Positions 33,501-45,956 of a stretch of DNA of 64,000 nucleotides are shown one piece after another. Source of the stretch: Henckelia pumila (lineage: Eukaryota > Streptophyta > Magnoliopsida > Lamiales > Gesneriaceae). The notes under the pieces were generated by a model that saw only the letters and a program-made list of their open reading frames with translations, did no database searches and was not told where the DNA came from. The stretch spans positions 3,348,001 to 3,412,000 of the forward strand of contig NC_133121.1 in NCBI RefSeq assembly GCF_033568475.1. The letters run 5' to 3'. How positions within the stretch are numbered: the stretch's first letter is position 1; every line of letters starts with the position of its first letter. Made by a program: the position numbers and the translations under genes.

Positions 33501-33699
33501 GATGTTGGCAAATCAGTGACATGTGCATTCATATTAAGTTCTTGTAATGCTGAACCAATAAAGTGAAGTTCTGGTTTCATATACTTGCAAGATTATTATA
33601 CAAATGGAAAGAAAGATCCGATACTATTATAGCTAGCGGCAATTAGTGAAACATATTTTTCGAGAAAAAAATAATGTCTGAAAAGACTCGTTTGACTAA

Positions 33700-34735
33700 C
33701 CAAATCCATTCATTTCATTAGAGACTAAACGTTGAAACATTTTTTTTTCAATCGATCATATTACGTTAAGCAGTAGGAAAAAATGAGTACAATTAGGCCC
33801 GCCCGACCCGTATTTTTTGATAGTGGTCCGTTCCCAAGTTGTTTTAAATCTTATATCGAAATGATTTGACATCCAAACAGGAATAATTAGTAGGTGTTTT
33901 CTATTGGTGTTGTTTACACCCAAAACAACATACTGCGGAATAAAAAACGTGAATAAAAACTAAACAGTAAACAAATACTTAGAAATATATATGCACAAGT
34001 AACCAGTACTTGTGCGGTGCCTTGTGGCAAAATATATAATCACTAGAAAAACATTCAGTTTACAAAAATAATGCAAGCGAATGTCTATGAAAAACCACTT
34101 TTCTTGACAGATATAGAAAATAAAACTTCTAATTTAATTCATTTCTTATTTTAGTTTTAAAAACTTTTGATTTGCAATTTCGGAAGAGTATATATACCGG
34201 TCCTTATTGCTACTTTTAGTCAATTCTCATCGTAGTGTGTTGACATAACGCTAGAAAATAATGTCGTGACATATGAACTTGTTGAGACAACTTATGTCAA
34301 TATTTCTATGGAAAAAAAGGGGGAATTAAAATAAAAACACGGGCCGATTTATTGGACTGAAACTGCAAATTGAAAGCTATTATAAGGGTTTATAATGGAA
34401 AAGAACGAGTTATATATATGACCAAGATATATTATAAATCTTCCCATTAACAAGATGCCTAGAGAGCACAAAGGAGCTAGCTAGTGAGGTGACAACTTGT
34501 TTTCGAGTATACGGTGTTGGTGCTGCATTATTAATCGACTGTAAACATGAAATGCAGCAGGTTGATGATGATGATGATGATGTCAAATGTTGTAGTTACA
34601 TTACTATTTCATGTTTTGATGTTGTAATTGTGGTAGTTTGTTTAATTTCATGTTTTCAAGGGTGTAGTTTAAGTTATTGTTGTATTCACGCGTTCCCTAT
34701 TTTATCTCCTTTTATTAATTAAATACATTTTGTTT
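33700..34735. other. spacer with a GAT microsatellite
   Basis: AT-rich. A (GAT)n tract lies at about 34562-34582. A C-free open stretch follows (34490-34720), but it has no ATG start or known domain. Confidence 0.45.
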
Positions 34736-34838
34736 CCGATTACTTGTTCTTCTAAAATTTCTAGAGTGAAAGATACTTTCTTGTCGCAAATCCGCAAGCA
34801 CCTTTATTTATTCACATGCTTCTTTGCTAACATTTCTA

Positions 34839-35263
34839 TGTCGGGAGTTGAAATTACATGTTGGGCCATGCATTTAATAAAGGTAGGTGGCTGTTGAAAG
34901 AAGAAAATGAAAAAAATGCGGTTTTCACATCGAAGGTTTAGATTTTGACATCTATAAATAGATGCATTTTTCGGCATTTTTTGCATCCCATCCTCAAGTT
35001 TCTCCTTTTGATCTTGAGTGATCTTCTCTCCTTAATTATTTCTAAATATATTTGTGAGATAGATTTTCTCCTGTATAAGAGAGTGAGTGTCTCTTGAAAA
35101 CAGAGAGAGGTTGTAATTTTGCAAATATTATAGTAGAATCTTTTGGTCTTGCCCGTGGTTTTTATCCTAATAATTTGAGGAGTTTTCCACGTAAATCTTG
35201 GTCTCTATTTTATTCTTCAATTTTCATAGTTTCTATCACGTGATGCCGCACTTGGGACCAACA
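34839..35263 (+). mobile_element. solo LTR (Copia type) with target duplication TTCTA
   Basis: Fossil. 425 bases, starting TGTCGGGAGTTG and ending GGGACCAACA, flanked by TTCTA at 34834-34838 and 35264-35268. It has a TATA-like CTATAAATAGATG near its centre. Copy A of the block (about 23995) shows the uninterrupted site. Confidence 0.9.
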
Positions 35264-36284
35264 TTCTAATCTCTTTTGCATATAAAATCTGAATTACATA
35301 ATTTTGGTTTTGAAATTTCAAAGTAACAAATGCATACAAGACAATTCTTGATTTTATGAGATGGCAATTTGTAACGCAATTGTTTTGCATTATGTATCGT
35401 TGAAGAAACCAATTCTAGTTTGGCTAAATTTTTCGGGATTTAATTAGAAGTTCTAAATATCTATCATGCCCTTAAGATTTAAGCAAATCACAAATAAATA
35501 AATATCTATCAACCTCGCTACAAGATAAGAATGTGAATGGCACAATGTTGGGCTTTGGTTGTGTGTGGCCGAAGTAGTAGGTAGCATTTTATGATCATTA
35601 CATGTTAATTAAAAAGCAAGTGATGATGGCACATACTATCGCTTCTTTTGCTTCTTCCTCACATTCTTCCTCACATTCGTCCTTTTTATGGGTGAATGGG
35701 TGAATGGTAAGTTTTTTAATTAGTTGGTACAACTTGTATTGAATGATTATTCATAACAATATATATACAAGTTTTGCTTGCTCAAAAAAAAAAGCAAATG
35801 ATAATTAAAAAAATATATATTAATAATAATAATAATTTGAAATGTGTTTTTTTTCCTTTTTTTGGGAAATAATCAGATGAATATATATGTACGAAAATTA
35901 CTTCAGATTGTGCTTGAATGGATAGATTTGTTTGGCCATTGCTTATGTTTTGATTTTTTTAAAAAATATAGCCAGAACCTTTGAATGTTTTTTTTTCTTT
36001 CCAATATATTGTTTTATACATTTGGAACAATCTTACATGAAATCTGATTTACACACCAGATTTGACTTATTTAACATTAAAATATCCACAAGTAAATGTA
36101 ATATTGATATATTATATATTATAATATGTAGTAGAATGAAAATTGCATTTTAGTTTCAATATTTTCATCTACTAGCCAATTCTATGCCACACAAGTCTCA
36201 CTTCTTCTATATATAGATGTATAGCAAGCAGCATTGAACCCTACAACATAAAAATCAAATATATATTCGACATGAAGTACTAAT

Positions 36285-36559
36285 TGTTGTGAAAAAGTAA
36301 AAATTTATGGTAAAAAGTAAAAACTCCAAAACTCAAAATATATCAAACTCTACACTTCACAATATTTTTCTCTCAATTCAATTGTATTTTTCATCACAAA
36401 TGAAGACCTATTTATAGATCCACATTTGAGATTAGTCCAAAAATAAATACATCATCATCTACATCATCACACACTAATTTTCCACATTTTACAACTTAAT
36501 ATTCAACATTCAACATTCAATATTCAACATAATATTAATAATAATAATATTTTTCAACG
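36285..36559 (-). repeat. Copia 3' LTR (left copy)
   Basis: 275 bases, TGTTGTG... with terminal inverted repeat TGTTG/CAACA. Matches 42264-42545 nearly base for base. Confidence 0.93.
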
Positions 36560-39500
36560 CTCCCCCTTGTGATGATGATCGTGATATGATGAATGTCTTC
36601 ATTACGTGTTTTATACTGCCTCGTTAAAAACCTTACTAGGAAAAATCCAGTGTGATAAAAACCATAGTAAGGGAAAAAGAGTGCAGCCACGTAAACTCCC
36701 CCTCATGTTAATATGAGTGATTCTTCACATATTCCGCAGATTGCGCATCCCAATGTTGTATATATGCTTTCTGAATATCGTCGTGGGAAGTGCCTTTGTG
36801 AAGAGATCTGATGAGTTCTCACTTGATTGAATATAACAGATATCAATATCTTTATTCTTCTCAAGCTCTTGAGTGTAGGCAAAGAACTTTGGGGGTATAT
36901 GTTTTGTTCTGTCACTTTTGATGTATCCTTCTTTCATTTGAGCAATACATGCAGCATTATCTTCATACAACGTCACAGGCTTCTTGTCTACTGATAATCC
37001 ACAAGAAGTTTGGATATGTTGTGTCATTGATTTTAGCCAAATACATTCACGGCTTGCTTCATGTAGCGCAATAATCTCAGCGTGATTTGATGAAGTTGTT
37101 ACGAGTGTTTGTTTCTGTGAACGCCAAGAAATTGCGGTGCCTCCACGAGTAAATACATATCCGGTTTGAGAACGTGCCTTATGTGGATCAGATAAATATC
37201 CAGCATCAGCATAACCAATGATACTTTGATTGGTGTCTTTTGAGTACAAAAGTCCCAAATCTGTTGTTCCTCGTAGATAACGAAATATATGTTTAATTTC
37301 GTTCCAGTGCCTCTTTGTTGGATATGAACTGAATCTTGCCAATAAATTTACAGCAAAAGATATATCAGGTCTAGTGTAATTTGCAAGATACATAAGGGCA
37401 CCAATGGCACTTAGATATGGTACTTCTGGACCAAGAATAACTTCATCATCTCCACATGGACGGAATGGATCCTTTTCTATGTTTAATGATCTTACGACCA
37501 TTGGAGTACTTAATGGATTTGATTTATCCATATTAAAACGTTTAAGGATCTTTTCTGTATAATTTGCCTGGTGAACAAAAATTCCACATTCTTTTTGTTC
37601 GATTTGCAAACCCAGACAATACTTGGTTTTTCCAAGATCCTTCATTTCGAATTCTTCCTTCAAGTACATCATAACTTCTTGAATTTCTTTATTCGTTCCA
37701 ATGATGTTTAAATCATCAACATATACAGCAATAATTACACATCCGGATGTTGTTTTCTTGATGAAAACACAAGGGCATATTGGATCATTTACATATCCCT
37801 TTTTCATCAAGTGATCACTTAGCCGATTATACCACATTCGGTCTGATTGCTTCAACCCATATAATGATCTTTGCAATTTTACAGAATAAAATTCTCTGGG
37901 TTTTGAACTTTGTGCTTCAGGCATCTTAAATCCTTCAGGGATTTTCATGTATATATCACTATCAAGTGATCCGTATAAGTAAGCTGTAACAACATCCATA
38001 AGACACATTTCCAAATTTTCAGACACTGCCAAACTAATCAAATATCGAAACGTAATTGCATCCATAACAGGAGAATACGTTTCTTCATAATCAATTCCAG
38101 GCCTTTGAGAAAAACCTTGTGCAACAAGTCTAGCTTTATATCTGACTATTTCATTTTTCTCATTTCGCTTTCGAATAAAAACCCATTTGTATCCAACAGG
38201 TTTTACACCTTCAGGTGTAAGGACTATAGGTCCAAAAACATTACGTTTATTCAGCGAATCCAATTCAACCTGGATAACATCTTTCCATTTGGCCCAATCA
38301 TGACGAGTTTTACATTCACCAAAAGATTTTGGTTCATGATCCTCATTTTCATTTACGATGTCACAAGCCACATTATAAGAAAATATCTCATCAATATCTT
38401 CTATGTCTTTTCGGTTCCATATTTTTCCAGTATTAATATAATTGATAGAGATTTCATGATTCTCGTCAGTTTGTGGTTCTGACAGAATATTTTCATCATC
38501 AGGTGATTCTTCTGGAACACCATTTTCTATTTTATGATCGTCGTGTTTCTCTATGCCTTTTCTTTTTCGAGGATTTTTATCCTTGGAACCGACTGGTCTT
38601 CCACGCTTCAAGCGTTTTATGACATCATGAGTGTCTTCAATTTGTTTCTTTGGAATTTCAATTCGAGCAGGGGCATTTACAGCATGTATATATGATTTTG
38701 TTACCCCTTTTGTGTCTGCAAATGCATCTGGCATTTGATTTGCAATTCTTTGCATATGCACAATTTGCTGTACATCTTTCTCACATTGTTTGATCCTTGG
38801 ATCCAAATGTAACAATGATGGTACATACCATGTGATTTCTTTTTCGATGTGTTTCTTTTCTTCCCCTAACACTGGGAAGATTTCTTCATTAAAATGACAA
38901 TCAGCAAAGCGTGCTGTAAACACATCGCCTGTCTGAGGCTCAAGATCGAATGATTGATGGACTATCATAACCGATATAAATACCGATTTTTCTTTGTGGA
39001 CCCATTTTTGATCGTTGAGGTGGTGCAATAGGCACATACACCATACATCCAAAAATTCTCAGATGAGAGATATTTGGTTCTTTACCAAATGCAAGTTGCA
39101 ATGGGGAGAATTTATGATATGCACTTGGTCTGATGCGAATTAATGCCGCAGCATGTAAAATTGCATGTCCCCATATAGAAATAGGGAGTTTTGTTTTCAT
39201 AATCATTGGTCTAGCAATCAGTTGTAGACGTTTAATCAATGATTCAGCTAATCCATTTTGCGTATGAACATGAGCTACAAGATGTTCAACAGTGATTCCC
39301 ATTGACATACAATAATCATTGAAAGTCTGGGATGTAAATTCTCCAGCATTATCAAGTCTTATTTTCTTGATTGTATAATCGGGAAATTGATTTCGCAATT
39401 TTATTATTTGAGCTATCAATCTTGCAAATGCCACATTCCGAGTTGACAATAAGCATACATGTGACCATCTGCTAGAGGCATCGATCAATACCATAAAGTA

Positions 39501-41820
39501 TCGAAATGGTCCACATGGTGGATGAATTGGCCCACAAACATCACCCTGAATACGTTCAAGAAATATTGGTGATTCAGTTTGGATTTTAGCTGGCGATGGT
39601 CTTATAATAAGTTTTCCAAGAGAACATGCTTTACATTGAAACTTATTATTCTGAAAGATCTTCTGGTCTTTCAATGGATGACCATGCGTATTTTCAATAA
39701 TTCTTCGCATCATTATTGAACCAGGATGTCCCAATCGATCATGCCAATTTGTTAATATTGAAGAATTATTAACCACCATATTTGATTCGATTGGCCTTAT
39801 ATGTGTATAATGCAATCCAGTAGGGAGCATTGATAATTTTTCAACCACATATTTCTTTCCTGATTTATATGTGGTAAGACACATATATTTCTGTTTTCCA
39901 TCAGTTATCGTCTCAGTATCATACCCATGAGAGTATATGTCATTAAAACTCAACAAATTTTTTTTCGATTGTGGTGAATATAAAGCATTATTTATCAGAA
40001 ATTTTGTACCATTAGGTAACAAAAAATGTGCTTTTCCATAACCTTCAATCAAGTCTACAGGACCTGATATGGTATTCACCATTGTTTTTGTTGGTTTTAT
40101 TTCCAAGAAATATCTTTCATCTCGCAGAATAGTGTGTGTTGTACCACTATCTGGTATGCAAATTTCCATGATATTATTTCCATGTTTGCTCATAGCATTT
40201 TCCATATCAAACTTCACAAAAAAAATGCAATAAAAAAAAATTAAGTACAATACAAATGCAAAATATAACATGCTTTATAATACAAGAATGCATGAAAAAT
40301 ACAAATTTGTTACAATGTAGTCCCACCAATATTTTAATCAATGTCTTCGAAATCTTTCAAAAAATCTGCAGCATTGAAACTAGTTGAACCAATTAAACGG
40401 TCACTATCTTCAACAAAATTTGTCTCTTTTCCTTTTCCCTTTGTCGATTCTTTATAGAGCTTACATAGGTGCTCAGGGGTTCGACAAATATGTGACCAAT
40501 GTCCTGGAGTGCCACATCTATAACAAACACTCTCAGTTCTTTTTGAGTGATTTTCATTTTCACTCGTTTTTTCATGCTGCCTTTTTGGTGGATGGTTCGT
40601 GACGTTCTTTTGAGATGAGTTATTGAAATAACTATCACGATTATTTTCATATCCACGGCCGCGACCACGACCGCGATAATTTTTACGTCCACGACCACGT
40701 CCACGCCCATTTCCTCGACCTCGTCCACGACCAAAATCTGGTCTATGCCTTTGATTTTGGTTTTCATTTTTTATTACGACATTTGCTTCAGGAAATGCCG
40801 TTGATCCAGTGGGTCGGAATTGATGATTTTTTACTAACAATTCGTTGTTCTTTTCCGCCACAAGAAGACATGCGATTAGTTCGGAATATCTCGAAAATCC
40901 ACGCACTCTATACTGTTGTGGTAGAGTTATATTCGATGCGTGAAAAGTGGAAAATATTTTCTCAAGCATTTCCATCTCTGTGACTTCAAGCCCACAGAAT
41001 TTCAATTGTGAGACTATTCGATACATCGCTGAATTATAATCACTGACTTTTTTAAAGTCTTGGAATCTTAACATATTTCATTCATCACGGGCGGTCGGGA
41101 GTATAACTTCCCTTATATGCTCAAATCTTTCTTTCAGCCCTTTCCATAAAATCATTGGGTCTTTTTTTGTGAGATACTCATATTTCAATCCTTCATCAAG
41201 ATGTCTACGTAAGAAAATCATAGACTTTGCCTTTTCTTGTGAGGATGATATATTATTTTCTTTTATGGTATCACTTAGACCCAATGACTCAAGATGCATT
41301 TCTACATCGAGAGTCCATGGCATGTAATTCTTTCCGGTGATATCGAGCGCAACGAATTCAATCTTTGTCAAGTTTGACATGGTGGTACTAGAAAAATAAC
41401 AATGCATTTTATTAGTTAATTTCTATTAGTATGACAATACAAAATAATGGAAGAATGTAGATTACAAGTGCGTATATAAATAGATAAAAAATCTGTGGTG
41501 GAAAATCGCCGGTGAATACAAAACTCGTGAGCATGATGATCATAGTCGTTATGAAAAATATCCTTATAAATGCCATCATCTCCATCTTCGAAAAAACCGA
41601 GGATAAAATATTTTGAGAGAAAGAATGAATTTTGGTGTGATTAAAAATGAGTTTGAGTGATCATATATATAGGCAAAAAAACTAGCCGTTTATGACCGTT
41701 TGTGACCGTTGGGGGTAAGAAAAATCGAGTATGTGTTGAATAAAAATTTTGTGATAATGATGCAATGCATATAATGATAATCATAATTAAATAATTATAT
41801 ATATCATATCACATTATTAT

Positions 41821-42006
41821 AAGGTCGGTGTCGTAGACAACCTTTTATATAATAACATGAAATTATATATTGATATAGTTAGTATATATACATATATCAT
41901 ATCACGTTATTATAAGGTCAGTGTCCTAGACAACCTCTTATATAATAACATGAAATTATATATTGATATAGTTAGTATATATACATATATCATATCACGT
42001 TATTAT
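41821..42006. repeat. two 93-base direct repeats in the Copia leader
   Basis: Two tandem copies starting AAGGTCGGTGTCGTAGACAA and AAGGTCAGTGTCCTAGACAA lie between gag and the 5' LTR of the Copia element. Confidence 0.85.
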
Positions 42007-42263
42007 TTAAAAACCTTAGAGGCTTTTATACTTGTCGTATCCCTTACCGGGAGTGTGGGATGTCGTCTTAACATCCTCCCAGGATTTATAACAAGTTTTT
42101 AAAAAAAAAAACTAATTTTTTTTTTATAACATGATAATATATATTAAATATATATACAATAAATAAATAAACAATAAAATAAAAATTCTTACATGTTGAA
42201 TATTTTTATCTTCTCTTTGTGTTTTGGAGCGTCGGAAATCTTCGAGCGATCGTGCTGATAACG

Positions 42264-42545
42264 TGTTGTGAAAAAGTAAAAATTTATGGTAAAAAGTAAA
42301 AACTCCAAAACTCAAAATATATCAAACTCTACACTTCACAATATTTTTCTCTCAATTCAATTGTATTTTTCATCACAAATGAAGACCTATTTATAGATCC
42401 ACATTTGAGATTAGTCCAAAAATAAATACATCATCATCTACATCATCACACACTAATTTTCCACATTTTACAACTTAATATTCAACATTCAACATTCAAC
42501 ATTCAATATTCAACATAATATTAATAATAATAATATTTTTCAACA
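42264..42545 (-). repeat. Copia 5' LTR (right copy)
   Basis: 282 bases. The internal sequence next to it (minus strand CGTTATCAGCACGATCG) is where the primer-binding site should lie. Confidence 0.93.
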
Positions 42546-42566
42546 CTAATTAAATTATTCTTCAAG

Positions 42567-43208
42567 AAATGGCAAAAAACGTAATACTTTTGATGATATT
42601 TTTCTCTTTGTTCATATATCATCGCCAGCGCCAAAGGGAGACATCATAATCAGAACGAAGAATCATGGCTTCCACATGCTTGTCATGGAAAGAAACTAAA
42701 CGTGTGCGCAAACTTCATTTCTATGTCAAGTGGCCCGAACGCCACCGTATGGGATCTAGCTAGGTGGCTCGATCCATGCACCGTCACCAAAGGGGGAAGT
42801 CCTTAGCTGCCCAGGGTAGTGCCCGGAGGGCAATCCAACGGCCCGGACATTGTGCACATCACCATAATGTGATGTGCACAATGGCCCCGGGCCATTGGAT
42901 CTGGCAGAGCGGATGGTACCGGTGTGCCAGCATAGAATTTGCCCACCAAAGGTTCCTTTTCTTTCATGCCAAGTCGTAGTTATCGACGACCGGATAACAC
43001 CCGGGCCGAACCCACTTCGACCAAACTCGGTCGAGCACAAGGGATTGTTACATTCGCGGACATGCATGAGTCGGCGACGGTCATGAGTTTCAACTTTGTT
43101 TTCATTGATGGAAACAAAGCAGATATGCGCGTGATTCCCATTTATGCACAAATGGTCATTGAGTATACCATTTATGTATCTCTAACGGGTCAATTTATGT
43201 ATCTGTGA
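42567..43208 (+). pseudogene. dirigent pseudogene (type 2-like), partner of 26400-27112
   Basis: It starts ATGGCAAAAAACGTAATACT, homologous to the 26.4-kb copy. The domain is broken by several indels: the segment with SSGPNATVW-like coding is followed by a GC-rich fold-back insertion (about 42780-42950), then VVIDDRITPGPNP or, in the next frame, GRAQGIVTFADMHESATVM. The GGTGxF core is absent, and the end IEYTIYVSLTGQ is kept (43156-43208). The Copia element lies 17 bases upstream of its ATG and cuts it off from its promoter at 36.2 kb. Confidence 0.85.
42833..42900. repeat. fold-back insertion in dirigent pseudogene
   Basis: ATCCAACGGCCCGG...ATTGTGCACATCAC pairs with GTGATGTGCACAAT...CCATTGGAT around a 5-base loop. 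The GC-rich palindrome is embedded in about 170 bases that the sister pseudogene lacks, probably a MITE. Confidence 0.7.
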
Positions 43209-43407
43209 CTCTTGTAAATTGTAATGCTGAATAATTCTATTCACCAGTAATTGTAAAATTAAATTTAAAAATAAAATGAAAGAACAAAAAGTAGAGAAAA
43301 TCATAGACAATTTTTTATTTTTTATTTTTTATTTTTTGCTTTTTCTTTTCATACTCAATTAAAATATGAATATTATATATTATATACATATATAAAATCC
43401 GAAAGTC

Positions 43408-45590
43408 TCAAATTACAACAATCTCTTTGTCCATTGCTTTTTGCCATTTTGGATTTTGTAATGCTTCTTCAAAATTCGTCGGTTCTTTTTCATTTGTTTC
43501 TTTTATTATTATAACATTGACATATTTAGCATTTGATTTTCGAACTCTTGTCGACCTTATGAGAGAAGCTGATTCTACTACTCCACTAGATTCACCTTCC
43601 ATGCTTGGTTGTTCAAACACACATGTCCTCCAAGAATTTTGTCTTGTTCCTTCTTGGATATCATTCCAAAAATCTGTAACATCATTTTTATCTATACCCA
43701 GCTAGATTTGGAAATATGGCAATACATCTTTAATGAGATTTTCATTTTTTAACCATCACCAAGAACATGCTTCATCAAACACCATATTTCGAGATGTATA
43801 GCACTTGCAGATGTAGGATCACAGCTCCTCCACCCCTTTCTTTGATCATCATATCCTACAAAAATAAAATTAATTAGTCTTCTTGTTCATTTTGCTACGT
43901 AAATGATCAGGTATAAACACGAAGCAAACACAACCAAAAACTCGAAAATAACTGACCGTAGGCTTCTTATTCCATAATAATTCAAAAGGTGAATGAAAAC
44001 ATAACTTTGGTTGAGGAAGCCGATTGATTACGAAGGCTGCAGTTCGCATTGCTTTTGCCCAAAACCGTTTAGCAACATTTCTGGCATGAAGCATACTTCG
44101 ACATATTTTATCTAGATGTCGATTCTTTCTCTCCGCTACTCCGTTTTGTTGTGGAGTGTTTGGACATGTGAATTGATGATATATTCAACATTCTCGAAGG
44201 AAATTGCAGAACTCGTTTTAGGTAAATCCACCTTCATTGTCAGTGCGAAGACAATGAATGCTTTTACCTATTTTTGCTTTTGCATCTTTTCTGAACTCTT
44301 TCAACTTTGAAAAAATTTCGAACTTTTCTTTCATGAAATACACCCACAAGTACCTAGAGAAATCATCGATAAAAGTTAGCATATATTTCATCCCACCGAT
44401 GGAAGCTTGCTTGATAGGTCAAAACACATCCGAGTGGATTAATTCCAATGGCTTTTTTGCTTTAAATTTGGATTCTTCATATGGAAATTGATGTGCTTTT
44501 CCATATTGACATCCGGCACATATGGTGTCTGTTTTAACTTCATGTTCTGGCAGCCCCTTCACTAATGATTTTTTCATCATCTTATTTAGCTTGAAGTAAC
44601 TAACATGACTTAGCCGCATGTACCATAAATCTGCGGTCTCATTTTTTTTAGTTTTATCAACATAGGAAGTTTTTGCAGACATCACATAAACTGACTCCAG
44701 CCGTCGTCGCTTCATCACTGGCTTTTTCATGATCTCAAGATTACGATAAACCTTTACATCTTGCGGACAAAACAACACACAATGACCTGAAGATGTTAAC
44801 TATGATATCGAAATGAGATTATTTTTCATACCTGGGACGTGATAGACATTGTGGACGTACTGAGAGATCGTCATACCGCGTTGAGCTATAGACAAAAGTT
44901 CACTCTCCAAAAGTTGAAGCTTCGTGTCATTTTTCTTTGAGAATAGCGTGGCAAATGTATCCCAAGCTTTTTTGGGAGTTTTGGCATCCTTTATATGCTC
45001 TAGCACATCTTCTTCGACCGTAGTCTTTAACACAAAAATTGTCTTTCCTGCTTTTATCTTTCATTTTCTTAATGTACCATGTACATCCTCTGCCTCCGGT
45101 TGCACAACTTGGCTTCCATGGACAACCTCCCACAAGTCTTGACCTTGCATGTAAGACATCATATATGTAGACCAAGTATTTTAATTTTGGTTGTTAAGCT
45201 TCTTGATTCCACCAATAACTTGAAGATCACTCGTCTTCTCAATTGGAAAAGAAAGAAGAAATATCTTATTGTCAGCAACCGTCTGGCTTTGATACCACAA
45301 TGATAAAAGATAAGCAGCAACAAATATGCAATATAAATGGAGAGAATATAATTTATTTGGGATAATTCAATGTGTGAAAATGTTTTGCCTTTTGTATACA
45401 TACAATGAAAAGCCACGTACCTTAATTCTCTCAACAGATTCGTATCAAATTGAGAAATAATCAAATACTAGCTAAGAAATAGCTCAGACTTTGACCCACT
45501 AATTATTTGACTTGGTAACAACTAACTTAATTACCATTTATTCTAATAACTTAAAAAAGAAACAAATAAGTGTTGATGTTGTATTTTAAC
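43408..45590 (-). mobile_element. truncated Copia element (5' LTR, primer site, gag and integrase remnants)
   Basis: Fossil, minus orientation. The 5' LTR lies at about 45300-45590. A primer-binding site, TGGTATCAAAGCC on the minus strand (45286-45298), matches the initiator tRNA-Met type. Gag, pre-integrase ([10 protein letters not shown]) and integrase remnants are visible, ending near the start of the reverse transcriptase region. The element is cut off near 43400 and no 3' LTR was found. Many interruptions; clearly older than the element at 36-42 kb and of a different Copia lineage. Confidence 0.85.
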
Positions 45591-45842
45591 ATAAAACTTT
45601 ATTAAAGTCATTAATATATTCTATTATTCTCAATTATTCTTTTTTATATTTAAATCGCAACATATATCTTAATTATTATATGATAATAATATAAATCATA
45701 ACTAAACTATTGTACACATATATATCATACCATACTTATCCAAACACACATTTCAAAAATTACATGATCACCTGCTTTGCATTCAAACAAAGATAGCGAG
45801 AAGTGTACTTAAACACCTAATTTTTGCTTCGACGCATTATAA

Positions 45843-45853
45843 TTTATATATAT
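45843..45853 (+). promoter_or_regulatory. TATA box of dirigent gene
   Basis: TTTATATATAT lies about 110 bases upstream of the ATG at 45957, matching the TATA position of the 30-kb paralogue. Confidence 0.55.
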
Positions 45854-45956
45854 TCTTATATAGACGCGGGGTCCCTCTAGCTAGCTAGCAGCAGCATCAT
45901 GTAGAAATTCTTATATATTCATTGATTATTAAGCCATAAACAATATACATATTAAC

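Larger units (their letters stand above)
32357..33695 (+). repeat. duplicated dirigent block, copy 2 (pairs with 6330-7700)
   Basis: The intact partner of the 6.3-7.7 kb block. It lacks the MITE present there; the empty insertion site is CACTAAATTAAAC at 32531. Confidence 0.85.
36285..42545 (-). mobile_element. nearly whole Copia LTR retrotransposon, recent
   Basis: Fossil, minus orientation. LTRs are 36285-36559 and 42264-42545; the target duplication CTAAT lies at 36280-36284 and 42546-42550. Parts by position: gag about 40.3-41.4 kb with CCHC knuckle (CYRCGTPGHWSHIC), protease with DSGTTH near 40.1 kb, integrase zinc finger and core 39.0-39.8 kb, reverse transcriptase (AVYVDDLNIIG) and RNase H (GYADAGYLSDP) 36.7-38.9 kb. 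A purine tract (CAAGGGGGAG) precedes the 3' LTR. The LTRs are almost identical apart from one 7-base repeat unit, so insertion is recent. Only about two or three interruptions are apparent. It sits in the 5' leader of the dirigent pseudogene at 42567. Confidence 0.93.
34735..43270 (+). repeat. duplicated dirigent block, copy B (pairs with 23800-27760)
   Basis: Same order as copy A but enlarged by a solo LTR (34839-35263) and a Copia element (36285-42545). It ends in a dirigent pseudogene. Confidence 0.8.

Noticed and set aside
34489-34722. 77-codon frame with a poly-Asp run
   Set aside because: The Asp run is a GAT microsatellite and the frame starts at GTG; not a plausible gene.
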